Source: JASGDN01 sp049841275
Lineage (GTDB): Bacteria > Chloroflexota > Chloroflexia > Thermomicrobiales > UBA6265
Reading direction: 5' to 3'
DNA length: 64,000 nucleotides
Assembly (NCBI GenBank): GCA_049841275.1
Contig: JASGDN010000072.1
Span: forward strand, 44,178 to 108,177
Shown here: one piece after another, positions 33,641 to 42,616 of the stretch
How positions within the stretch are numbered: the first letter of the stretch is position 1
Layout: each line of letters starts with the position of its first letter
Made by a program: the position numbers and the translations under genes
The notes under the pieces: model-generated
Told to the model about the DNA's origin: nothing
Databases searched by the model: none
Seen by the model: only the letters and a program-made list of their open reading frames with translations

Positions 33641-35277
33641 TCACTTCTCGCGAACGCGAGGTTCCGGATTCGTCCTGCCGTCATCGTGAATCCGGTGACA
33701 GCACCGGCATCGTCCCGCTGGAACCGCAACACCGATCCCCAATCGAGGCTCCCGCGCCCGAAGACATCCGGCGCGAGCGGCCGGTACGTCGCATCGGCGA
33801 ACTTCCGGCGCTGCACGGCGATTGTCTCCCCGTCGTCGCCCCCGTCCTGGACGATCTCGTACGGCACCGCCAGTTCCTCGCTCCAGTACGTTCCGGCCAA
33901 TCCGTCCAGATCCGCCGGTTCCGGTCGCCACCGCTCAACGCGCGCGTAGGAGGTCGTCGCACCCCCGACGATGACATCCAGCGTCGATCCATCCTCGGAT
34001 GGCACAACGGTCAGCCCGGAAGGCTGATGCACGAAGCGCCCGTTGCCGCCATCCTCCAGCGGCCAGGGCTCGTCCATCTCCAGCCACGCCTTGCCGTCCC
34101 GTGCCGTCACCGTCAGCCATGTCCCCTTCTCGGAGGACCACCTCCCGGCGAGCGCGGACGGTGTCACCGCCGCTGGGACGGCTGCCCGCTTGCCATCCGA
34201 GGCACCAGCGACCGTCGGCGGAGCGAGGCGATCGTCAATCACGGCATCCACGACTTTCTCCGCCAGCGTGCCCGGCGCGGAATCGGACACGTTCGACAGC
34301 ACCGTTACCGTCAAGCCGAACTCAGGCAGGCGAAGATACTCCGCACGATATCCATGATCGGCGCCACTGTGCCCCATGCGCGGCGTGCCCCGATAGGTCT
34401 CCGCAACCAGCCCCCACGCATACGTCATCGGCTTCCCATCGGCGAAGGTGCCCGGCCGCTGCATCTCGGCGACTACCTCCGGACCACCGACCTGCGCGGA
34501 GACGAAGTTGCCGTCCCACTTCGCGAGGTCTTCCACAGTCGTGAAGAGACTCGTGGTGCCGACGACGTCGAACTCGGGAATCGAGACGTGATAGCCACCG
34601 CCCTTGCGCGGTTCGTAGGCCTGGGTGCGCCCTTTCACGATCTCGCTGTGATCGTCGTGAAAATGCGTGCGCGTCATCCCCAGCGGACCGAAGATACGCG
34701 CCTGCGCAAACTGCCGTAGCGACAACCCGGACACTCGCTTCACGATCAGGGAGAGCAGCGTGTATCCCGTGTTGCAGTAGAGATATTCCGTGTTCGGGCT
34801 GAAGTTGAGCGCCGTCTGCCGCTTCACGAGATCGAGCACATCGGCATCGGTGACGAGGTCTTCCTCCCGCCACCCTGCCAGATAAAGTAGCATCCACTGG
34901 TCGCGCAGGCCGCTGACGTGGTGAATCAGGTGACGGATCGTGATGATCTCGCCGAAGTCCGGCACCTCCGGAACATACAGGCGGATGTCGTCGTCCACGT
35001 CCAGCGCGCCCTCGGCAGCGAGGATGGCAATGCACATGTCCGTGAACTGCTTCGAGATGGACGCAATGTGGAAGATCGAGTCCGGCCGGATCGGGATGTC
35101 GTGTTCCAGGTTCGCCATCCCGAACCCGTGCGTATAGACGACCTCCCCCTCTCGGTAGATCCCGACCGCCATGCCCGGCGTCGCCGTCGAGTCCCACGCC
35201 GCGAAGACGCGTTCCACGCGCTCCCGCGCAGCCTCGTCGAATACCCAGTCCTTCGTCGCACGTACGTGCTCGCTCAT
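33634..35277 (-). CDS. serine hydrolase of the class C beta-lactamase/DD-peptidase fold
   Basis: A 547-aa protein. The N-terminal catalytic domain has the nucleophile in HIASISKQFTDM (SxxK, near residue 74), YCNTGYTLL near 166 standing for the Tyr-x-Asn motif, and HSGADHGYRAE near 314 for the third motif. Beyond about 370 a beta-rich C-terminal domain of the DUF3471/lipocalin-like kind follows. No signal peptide is seen, so it is probably cytoplasmic. Such enzymes cleave peptides, esters or lactams. SD AGGGAG 6 nt before ATG. Confidence 0.85.
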   Translation of the reverse strand: MSEHVRATKDWVFDEAARERVERVFAAWDSTATPGMAVGIYREGEVVYTHGFGMANLEHDIPIRPDSIFHIASISKQFTDMCIAILAAEGALDVDDDIRLYVPEVPDFGEIITIRHLIHHVSGLRDQWMLLYLAGWREEDLVTDADVLDLVKRQTALNFSPNTEYLYCNTGYTLLSLIVKRVSGLSLRQFAQARIFGPLGMTRTHFHDDHSEIVKGRTQAYEPRKGGGYHVSIPEFDVVGTTSLFTTVEDLAKWDGNFVSAQVGGPEVVAEMQRPGTFADGKPMTYAWGLVAETYRGTPRMGHSGADHGYRAEYLRLPEFGLTVTVLSNVSDSAPGTLAEKVVDAVIDDRLAPPTVAGASDGKRAAVPAAVTPSALAGRWSSEKGTWLTVTARDGKAWLEMDEPWPLEDGGNGRFVHQPSGLTVVPSEDGSTLDVIVGGATTSYARVERWRPEPADLDGLAGTYWSEELAVPYEIVQDGGDDGETIAVQRRKFADATYRPLAPDVFGRGSLDWGSVLRFQRDDAGAVTGFTMTAGRIRNLAFARSEE

Positions 35278-35488
35278 GTGTCGCTCCCTGAATCGCCTGT
35301 CGCCGCATTCGGACGATACCGACCCTCATCCTCGCAAAGCGACGGGAATCCGGAAAGCCGCGAAGATCTTGAACATTCGATGAAACGGCAGCTCGCCGAT
35401 GGCGATGGAACCCGTCTCCCCATCACAATGACCGGACGATGGAGCGCTACGTCCGAATCCGGCGCCATGAGAAACGAGGGAAACGCGA

Positions 35489-36082
35489 ATGATGGGAATG
35501 ACATCGGTCTGTGTCTTCTGCGGGTCTAGTGCGGGCAATACCCCAGCTTATCGGGATTGCGCCGAGCAACTGGGCCGCGACCTGGCGATGCGCGGCCTCA
35601 CCCTCGTCTTTGGGGGGAGCAAGGTCGGGCTGATGGGAGTCGTCGCCGATGCCGCCCTTGCGGCAGGTGGCGCCGTGCATGGTTTCATCCCACGCACGTT
35701 GCAGGAAAAGGAGATCGCCCATCCCGGCTTGACGAAACTCACGGTGCTCGGCTCGATGCACGAGCGCAAGGCCGCGATGGAAGCAAACTCGGACGCCTTC
35801 ATCGCCTTGCCCGGCGGGTTCGGGACGCTCGACGAACTCTGCGAGTCCCTGACCTGGGCCATGCTTGGCATCCATCGCAAGCCGGTCGGCCTCCTCGACG
35901 TGGACCGTTACTACACCCCGCTGCTCACCTTCCTCGACAGCGCGGTGGAGCGCGGGTTCATCCGGTCCGAACACCGCGCCCTCCTTCTTGCCGACAACGA
36001 TCCCACCGCCCTGCTCGACCGCATGGCAGGATGGCGCGCGACTACCACCCCGCGGTGGAACACCGAACCAGTCCGCCCATAG
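35489..36082 (+). CDS. LOG-family nucleoside 5'-monophosphate phosphoribohydrolase
   Basis: A 197-aa Rossmann-like enzyme. SVCVFCGSSAG opens the protein, VFGGSKVGLMG is near residue 40, and the catalytic PGGFGTLDELCE lies near 108 after MHERKAAM. These are the LOG motifs; such enzymes release the base from nucleotides and can make free cytokinins. The ATG at 35489 is 8 nt after GAGGG; a second ATG at 35498 is possible. A decayed IS4-type element lies 100 nt downstream. Confidence 0.9.
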   Translation: MMGMTSVCVFCGSSAGNTPAYRDCAEQLGRDLAMRGLTLVFGGSKVGLMGVVADAALAAGGAVHGFIPRTLQEKEIAHPGLTKLTVLGSMHERKAAMEANSDAFIALPGGFGTLDELCESLTWAMLGIHRKPVGLLDVDRYYTPLLTFLDSAVERGFIRSEHRALLLADNDPTALLDRMAGWRATTTPRWNTEPVRP

Positions 36083-36181
36083 AGCTTGATCCTGAACCTT
36101 ACGACGACAGTTCCAGACGCTCATTCGACTCATTCTCAGGAATATTCCAGAGGAATATGATCTAACGAACAATCCATCATT

Positions 36182-37164
36182 GCAGCTGAGATCCGGACAT
36201 AACGGGAGGCGTGCGATACTGGATCATCGTTGCTGCGTCGCCAAGGCAGGTGATCCGCATGCCGCATCCCACCATCACCCCACCCCTCGATCAGCTGACC
36301 ACCTGGTCGGCCCCGTTTCTCGCCCACTGCGGGGACCGACGCACCGCCCGCACCCTGACCGGGATTGTGGCGGGCATCCTGGGCAGCGGCTCTCTGGTCT
36401 GCAGCCGGATTGCCGCCTTTTCCCCCTCTGCTGCCAGGCACGCCGTCTGCCGAACGCCGGGTGCGTCGTTTCGTGCGCGGTGAGACGACCACCCGGAGTG
36501 CCCTTGATCCCGCCGTCCTCATCGCCGAGGTGCGCGTTGTGGCCTTGGACCGGCTCCGGGAGGCGACCGACCTCTGGTTGATCCTGGATGGCGCGGACCT
36601 GCGCAAACCCCACGCCCGGCAGATGCCGGTGCGGTGGCGACCGGCTCCCGGCGCGCCGGAGGAGCACTGGGAGCAGTCCTGCTGGCTGGTCGAAGCATCC
36701 CTGCGGGCCACGACCCAGGAGCCGTGGTGGCTGCTCACGGATCATCCGGTGGAGACCGAAGCGGAAGCGATCACGATCTTCCGGATGTACGCCCAACGCT
36801 GGGCGATCGAAGATACGTTCAAGCTGGTCAAGGACGCATTGGGGCAGGAGTCCGTGCAGGTGCTGACGCGGTCCGCATGCTCGATGCGCTGGCCTGGGTG
36901 GCCCAGGCCTATCTGGACGAGCTGGGCATCGGCCTGGGCCACGCGGCGATCCGCTTCCTGCGACGACTGGGCGGCGGGGAGGATCGCCGGAACCGGCCGG
37001 TTGGACGCGCCATCTTGCTGCGAGGACTGCAACGCCTCCTCGACCTGCTCGTGACCCAGGCCCTCCTGGAGCCGGCCGGGAGCGAAGGATCGCTGCCATC
37101 GGGGATCGCCACCCTCCTCGGGCTCCCCGGCAGCGATCCCTAGTTCCGTCCGGATCTCAGTTGC
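36182..37164 (+). mobile_element. decayed IS4-type insertion sequence (983 bp)
   Basis: The ends are inverted repeats: GCAGCTGAGATCCGGAC on the left against GCAACTGAGATCCGGAC read from the right (16 of 17), with similarity continuing a few bases inwards. It contains a single transposase gene with two frameshifts. No clear target-site duplication was found at the boundaries. The right end lies 5 bp before the -35 box of the quinoprotein gene. Confidence 0.8.
36259..37143 (+). pseudogene. IS4-family transposase, two frameshifts
   Basis: The gene reads in three pieces. It starts MPHPTITPPLDQLTTW, shifts at a TTTTCCCCC run near 36420, continues through RRVRRFVRGETTTR and LWLILDGADL, reaches the catalytic YAQRWAIEDTFKLVKDALG, then shifts again near 36866 and ends AQAYLDELGIGLG onward. 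YxxRxxxExxxxxxK is the YREK signature of IS4-type DDE transposases, near the end of the catalytic core. Single-base changes at the two spots restore about 295 codons. It is inactive as written. Confidence 0.8.
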
Positions 37165-37169
37165 AGATA

Positions 37170-37198
37170 TTGACATCCGAAGCACATGCCTGAATACT
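37170..37198 (+). promoter_or_regulatory. promoter of the quinoprotein-cupredoxin gene
   Basis: TTGACA, 17 nt, AATACT (extended by TG just before). It starts 5 bp outside the IS right end, leaving about 100 nt of untranslated leader before the GTG. Confidence 0.6.
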
Positions 37199-37304
37199 CG
37201 AAGGGAGCCCACGTCGGGCCGGCGACGATCGCTGGCCAAAGGAACCACCACGTCGTAAGGCACCCGAGATCCATTGGTGTGTCAAACCAACCAAGGGGAA
37301 GTCT

Positions 37305-39344
37305 GTGTCAGAAACCCGGAATCTCACACACGTCATCGAGGCGACGCTGAACCGTCGCCGCCTTGTCGGCGCGAGTGCCGCCATCGCCGGTTCCGCAGCC
37401 CTGATGGGCCTCGGGAGCCGGGCCATGGCCCAGGATGCAACTCCGGCAGCGTCGCCGGCGGCGGAAGATCCTGAAACGCTTGCGATGGGCCAGTCCCGCC
37501 AGCCGAAATCGCTCGGCCCGGCCGTTCCGTCGGAATTCGATGCCGCCGCGAACTGGCCGGTCGAGAACCGCGACCTCTCCAACACGCGCCAGGCACAGGA
37601 ATCGACGATCTCCTCCGAAACCATCGCGACGCTCGGCGATGCGTGGCGGTACCAGGTCACCGCGTCCGGCATCTACGGCTTCTTGACCGCCTCGCCGATC
37701 GTGGTCGGCGATGTGGTCTACCAGCAGGACATGCAGAGCAATGTCCACGCGCTGAACAAGGAGACCGGCGAGGTCATCTGGTCCAACGAGTATGGCGTTG
37801 GCACGATCGGCCCGAACGGCATCGCCGCCGGGTACGGCCTGCTCGTCTTCTCGCTTGGCGACACGGGTGAAGTCGTCGCGGTGAAGCAGGAAGATGGTTC
37901 CGAAGTCTGGCGCCACTCGATCCTCGGCCCCCTGAACGAGGGCATCACCATGGCGCCGATCATCTACGACAGCACCGTGTACATCAGCAGCGTGCCGGGA
38001 AGCTCGGGCGGCTTCTACCTTGGCGGCCAGCGCGGCGTCATCTACGCGCTGGATGCGAACAACGGCAACGTCGTCTGGTATTTCGACACCACGACCGACA
38101 ACCTCTGGGGCAACGCGCGCGTGAACTCCGGAGGCGGCCTCTGGCATCCACCGTCCATCGATGAGGACGGCAATCTCTACGTCTCCATCGCCAACGCCTC
38201 ACCGTATCCTGGCACGCCGGAGTATCCGGCCGGCAGCAGCCGCAAGAGCGACAACGACTACGCCAACGCCCTCATGCGGATCAACCCGGCGACGGCGTCG
38301 TACGACTGGTACATCAACGTCAAGCCGTTCGATCTCTTCGACCTCGACACGCAGCTCTCGCCGGTCCTCAGCAATGTCACCATCAATGGTGCCGATACGC
38401 CGGTGGTCTTCACATCCGGCAAGCACGGTGTCGTCGTTGCGGCCAACCGGGAGACTGGTGAGGAACTGTGGCGCACGCCGGTCGGCAAGCACCAGAACGA
38501 CAACGCGACCGACGAGGATCTCCTAGCGCTGCCGGAAGGGGAATACCTCGAGGTATATCCGGGCACGCTTGGCGGCGTCGAGACCCAGCTGGCCTTCGCC
38601 GAGGGTGTCGTATATGCCCCGGTCTACAACATGCCGTCGTACTACAGCGCCGAGGGCATGGATTCGACCAAGACCGGACCGGACAAGGCAACCGGCCAGC
38701 TCGTAGCCCTGGACGGCACGACCGGCGAGATCATCTGGGATGTCGCGCAGCCGACCGGCACGCTCGCCAGTGCCACGGTGGTGAACGACCTCGTCTTCAC
38801 CGGTGGCCTCGACGGCGTCGTCCGCGCCTATGCTACCGCCGATGGCGCCCAGGTCTGGACCTACCAGGCCGCCGCCGGCCTCAACGCGCCGTTGACGGTC
38901 GCCGGGGACTATCTGCTCATCCCCGCCGGCGGCCCGTTCATCCCCTCGGCGGATACCTGGAACCCGGCACCGGAGACGGTCGGCGAGTTGATCGCGCTCA
39001 AGCTCGGCGGCACCGTGCAGGAGCAGCCGGCCAGCACCGGAACGCCGGCAGCCGGGGCCTCCCCGGCCGCCGCTAGCGGCGACGGCACGACGATCCAGGC
39101 ACTCGACATTCGCTTCGAGCCGAAGGAACTCACCATCGCGGCTGGCGCCACGCTTACCGTCACGAACAACGGCGTGCTGCAGCACGACCTGGTGATCGAC
39201 GACCAGAACATCCAGACGCCGATGCTGAACGGCGGCGATAGCGCCCAGGTCATGATCGACCTTCCGGCGGGCACCTACCCCTTCCATTGCTCCGTCTCCG
39301 GCCACGCCGAGGCCGGCATGGTCGGCACGCTGACCGTCCAGTAG
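37305..39344 (+). CDS. exported quinoprotein (PQQ propeller) fused to a cupredoxin domain
   Basis: A 679-aa protein. A twin-arginine signal (NRRRLVGASAAIAGSAAL) and an Ala/Thr/Pro linker open it. Residues ~75-560 form an eight-bladed quinoprotein propeller with repeated Trp-docking units (GEVIWSNEYG, GSEVWRHS, NGNVVWYFD, GEELWRTPVG, GEIIWDVAQ, GAQVWTYQ). A second linker leads to a type 1 copper domain with FEPKELTIAAGATLTV, VLQHDLVID and FHCSVSGHAEAGM, giving His-Cys-His-Met ligands. The likely job is to oxidise an alcohol or sugar outside the membrane and pass electrons to its own copper centre. GTG start with AAGGGGA. Confidence 0.85.
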   Translation: MSETRNLTHVIEATLNRRRLVGASAAIAGSAALMGLGSRAMAQDATPAASPAAEDPETLAMGQSRQPKSLGPAVPSEFDAAANWPVENRDLSNTRQAQESTISSETIATLGDAWRYQVTASGIYGFLTASPIVVGDVVYQQDMQSNVHALNKETGEVIWSNEYGVGTIGPNGIAAGYGLLVFSLGDTGEVVAVKQEDGSEVWRHSILGPLNEGITMAPIIYDSTVYISSVPGSSGGFYLGGQRGVIYALDANNGNVVWYFDTTTDNLWGNARVNSGGGLWHPPSIDEDGNLYVSIANASPYPGTPEYPAGSSRKSDNDYANALMRINPATASYDWYINVKPFDLFDLDTQLSPVLSNVTINGADTPVVFTSGKHGVVVAANRETGEELWRTPVGKHQNDNATDEDLLALPEGEYLEVYPGTLGGVETQLAFAEGVVYAPVYNMPSYYSAEGMDSTKTGPDKATGQLVALDGTTGEIIWDVAQPTGTLASATVVNDLVFTGGLDGVVRAYATADGAQVWTYQAAAGLNAPLTVAGDYLLIPAGGPFIPSADTWNPAPETVGELIALKLGGTVQEQPASTGTPAAGASPAAASGDGTTIQALDIRFEPKELTIAAGATLTVTNNGVLQHDLVIDDQNIQTPMLNGGDSAQVMIDLPAGTYPFHCSVSGHAEAGMVGTLTVQ

Positions 39345-39395
39345 GATCCCGTCGTCCTGGCGGAGCACCCGGCATCGGGCACTTCACTGGCGCTC

Positions 39396-39430
39396 GCGAG
39401 GCCCCATCCGACTATCGGATGGGGCCTCGC
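39396..39430 (+). terminator. 16-bp hairpin after the quinoprotein gene
   Basis: GCGAGGCCCCATCCGA, a CTA loop, and the exact complement, 51 nt past the stop. No U-run. The following 170 bases to the convergent methyltransferase stop hold nothing recognisable. Confidence 0.75.
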
Positions 39431-39604
39431 CCGTTCTGCCATCGACAAATCCCACGGGCACCAATGCCACTACACCCGGCGCTCACCTACAGCAGCATCC
39501 GAAAGAGATGCCAACCCGGATGGATCATTCCGTGTCGGGACGATTCTGGTGATCGCCCCGACAATGGATGGTCCTGTCTCTTGGCTATCAACCTGGATTT
39601 CGGT

Positions 39605-40657
39605 TTATCGAGGCCGTGTCGCCAGCAACACCTTGAACCGCCGCGTGTTCGCCAGTTCCTGCACGACCCGAAAGCAATCCTCCAGCAGGCGTTCGTACGG
39701 CAGGAACGCATTCGCCACGATGACCAGGCGACCATCCGAAGAGAGATGAGACGCGGCCTCGCGAACCAAGCGCTGGGGCATCTCGTAGTCGACCGTCTTT
39801 CCCTGATGGAACGGTGGATTCGACACGATCAGGTCGAATCGCTCGCCCGGAGCCAAGCCATCGTAGACATCCCCAGCCATCACCCGCGCCGCAGCAATGC
39901 CATCCCGCCGGATCGTCTCCCGCACCGCTGCCACGGCGAGCAGGTTGACATCGGTCATTACCATCTCGTGCGCTCCACGCCGGAGCGCACTGAACCCGAT
40001 CGCCCCGGCTCCACATCCAACATCCAGCACGCGCTCGCCGGCCTTCACGGCGAGGTGAGCCAGCAGCAACACCGTCCCCACATCCAGTCGCGTCCCCGCG
40101 AAGACACCAGGCAAGGTGGCCAGTCGCAGCGGACATCCATCCGCATCCAGCACGACCTCGTTCCACGTTCCCTCGGCGATACCCGGCTCCGTCGCCCACG
40201 CTGGCGGATCGACCTCAGCGCCACCCGCAACGAACGTGGCAACCCGGTGCTTGCTCCGATAGTCCTCGCGAAGCGGTTCGCCGAACAGCGAAATGCCGTC
40301 CGCAATCGTCGAGCGAATGCCGCTCGCATTCGCGCCCGCCAGCGTCAGCCGTCCATCCGGCGCAAGATGATTCCGGGCGAGCATCAGCCAGCGCCGGCCG
40401 AGATCGCGCTCGGGCGGTGCTGGCATCACCACGGCCCCGAATTCCACATCCCGTGAAAGCGGCATCCCCGGATCGCGCAGAACGACGACCGCCGGCGATG
40501 CGGCAATGGCTTCCCGCACATCGAGCGGCAGCCAGGAAACCGTCTGCCCGCTGGCAACCAATGCCTCGACCAATCCCGCCGTTCCCCCGATCGTCAGGGT
40601 CGACCCCGTCAACGCATCGGACCCGGCCGCCGCCAGGAGTTCTTCCTCGACCCGCAC
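39605..40657 (-). CDS. RsmC/RlmG-like class I SAM-dependent methyltransferase
   Basis: A 350-aa protein with a degenerate N-terminal methyltransferase-like half and an active C-terminal half. That half has VLDVGCGAGAIGFSALRRG (SAM motif I) near residue 215 and SNPPFHQGKTVD near 284, where NPPF is the catalytic motif of N2-guanine methyltransferases. This two-domain arrangement is that of RsmC (16S rRNA G1207) and RlmG (23S). Which rRNA position is modified cannot be told. GTG start with GGAGGTAGG just upstream. Confidence 0.8.
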   Translation of the reverse strand: MRVEEELLAAAGSDALTGSTLTIGGTAGLVEALVASGQTVSWLPLDVREAIAASPAVVVLRDPGMPLSRDVEFGAVVMPAPPERDLGRRWLMLARNHLAPDGRLTLAGANASGIRSTIADGISLFGEPLREDYRSKHRVATFVAGGAEVDPPAWATEPGIAEGTWNEVVLDADGCPLRLATLPGVFAGTRLDVGTVLLLAHLAVKAGERVLDVGCGAGAIGFSALRRGAHEMVMTDVNLLAVAAVRETIRRDGIAAARVMAGDVYDGLAPGERFDLIVSNPPFHQGKTVDYEMPQRLVREAASHLSSDGRLVIVANAFLPYERLLEDCFRVVQELANTRRFKVLLATRPR

Positions 40658-40766
40658 ACCCTACCTCCACCCGTCCGCCAACGATCGATACCGGCGCTGT
40701 CATCGTCAACGTCCCGGATGATGCGGCACAACCCGGCGATCTGCCAGCAGAACCGCGGGCAGTCGA

Positions 40767-42253
40767 TCAGCCAGGCGACATTCCAAGAGGCATCCCCGGC
40801 ATCATGCCGGGAACGAACGGCATCGGTCCACCCTCCCGCTCGTGCATCACCGACTGAATCCCGAGCAACCGGCGGGTCAACGCCCCGCCTTCGTCCAGTG
40901 CATCCAGCGCCTGATCCAGATCCGCCTGCGTCACGGCCTGGCCGCGTCCGGCGATCGCCGCGAGCAAGGCCGCCTTCCGCAACAGCTCCTTGATGAAGGC
41001 AGGGCTCGCCCCTTCCGTCCGCACAACGATCGCATTCAGGTCAACGCCATCGAGCGTCAATCCGCGCGCATGCACCGCCAGCAGCTTGCGCCGTCCGGCA
41101 GCATCGGGCAGCGGCAGTTCGACCGCCAGGTCGATCCGCCCCGGTCTCGCCGTGAGCGCCATCTCCAGCACCTCCGGCCGGTTCGTCGTCAGCGCAAAGA
41201 TGACATCCCAATCGTCGCGGAGGCCATCGAGCTCGTTCAGCAACTCGAAGAGAGGACCGCCGCCATGCGGATTGAAGCGGTCCTGCGCTCCAGCCAGCCA
41301 TCGTCGAGCACGACGATGGCTGGCTGGAGCGCGCGCGCCATCTGCATGACGGACGAGATCATACCCATGCCGAGACCCGTCGTGAGCAGGGCCGTCCGCC
41401 CCGGCATCTGGCCGATCAGGTACATCAGGGTCAGCGTCTTGTCCGTGCCGGGAGGCCCATGAAGCAACAGTCCTCGCTTGAGCGACCGTCCGGACGCCAG
41501 CAGCGTTTCCGCGTGTTCCGAGAACCCGATCGTCTGGCGCTCGATCGTCTCCAGCCGTCCCGCCGGCAGGATCACGTCATCGCGCGCCACGGCGGGAAGG
41601 TCGTGAAACGCCACGAGCGTCTGCGGCCCCATGCCCATCTGTGCAGGCGACAGCGAGATGACCTGCCCGCGATAGACGTTTTCACGCTCGATCGTCGCCC
41701 GGAGTTCGGCCAGGAAGGCCTCCGCCATCGTCGCCTCGGCTGCCATCACCTCGACCCGCATCTTGGGCCGGTTCATGCGTTCCTCCGGCGCAAACAGCCC
41801 GACCACCAGCCGGTGCCCGTCCTCCTCGACCGTCAGCAGCGCCCGCCGCACGCAGGGCAACACCCGTCCTTTCGCCAATCGGAAATTCACGTAGGAAGGC
41901 GGCCCTTCCACCGCCTGCCGGGCGGCCTCGCCCACGATCGACGCAAGACCGATCTCCATCTATGGCGGCGTGGAGATGCCGTAGAGCCGGTGTGTCCGTC
42001 CTGGCACCGCCAGCATCGCATCCAGCGCAACCTGCACATTCGGTTGCTCGAATGCGTCGAACTCATCGCCGAGGATCGGCGTCGTGCCCGCCGACGAGCC
42101 GAGATGCTCGACGATCACGCTACCGAGCAACGTGCCCGCGGACCGCCGTTCCGAGACGACGGCTTCGAGAAACGTCGTGAAGGCATTGGCAAACCGCGCC
42201 GGACTCAACGGCGAGTCGGCATCGTGTACGTCCGTATCGGAATGATGGTCCAT
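40767..42253 (-). pseudogene. AAA-family ATPase with several disabling changes
   Basis: Strong SD (GGAGGAATC) and ATG 42253 open the gene. An in-frame TAG at 41960-41962 interrupts it between ISTPP and MEIGLASIV. The AAA domain follows, with Walker A GPPGTDKT (Asp replaces the invariant Gly) and Walker B PAIVVLDD. Just after Walker B the sequence is replaced by a perfect inverted copy of the preceding bases and the frame is lost. In the next frame the protein resumes HGGGPLFELLNELDGL and carries ALTTNRPEVLE, ARPGRIDL and the lid helices to the end. Without these changes it would be about 490 aa. Partner and role unknown. Confidence 0.8.
41285..41332. repeat. perfect 22-bp inverted repeat inside the AAA gene
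   Basis: The arms at 41285-41306 and 41311-41332 are exact complements around AGCA. The arm at 41311-41332 encodes the expected ALQPAIV residues before Walker B. The other arm stands where the codons after Asp-Asp should be. This is the mark left by a polymerase template switch, or by a hairpin artefact in the assembly. Confidence 0.85.
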
Positions 42254-42616
42254 GATTCCTCCTCGGCAACGTCGATAGCAACGCCAATACGGAACGATGG
42301 GAGACTGTTCTTCAAAGACCGGGAACGCCAATGCTTCAGCACGACGCATACCAACATCGTGGCATCTGGGATGTCGTTGCGAGCAACATCATCCAACGCG
42401 CATCCCGCCATACGGACATGACAGTCGGTCACGGCACTCCACGACCTGGTCCAGCAGTGGTATCGCATCGCGCGGCGCCCCGCCGTTACCAGATCGCGCA
42501 GATATCGCCCAACAGGCCCCTGTTGCAGGATCGTGCCGGATACACGAACGGCGGCCGGGAGGTTTCCCTTCCCGCCGCCGTTCGCTTCACCGGTGTACGA
42601 TGTAACCCGGCCTCAG
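42254..42616. other. intergenic region with a terminator at its right end
   Basis: About 360 bases between two minus-strand genes. It must hold the promoter of the AAA gene, but no good -35/-10 pair stood out. The only clear element is the hairpin at 42545-42584. No gene seen. Confidence 0.4.
42545..42584 (-). terminator. hairpin after the M29 aminopeptidase gene
   Basis: CGAACGGCGG and CCGCCGTTCG (10 bp) with a further CGGGA/TCCCG inside, 33 nt past the M29 stop on the minus strand. Confidence 0.7.
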
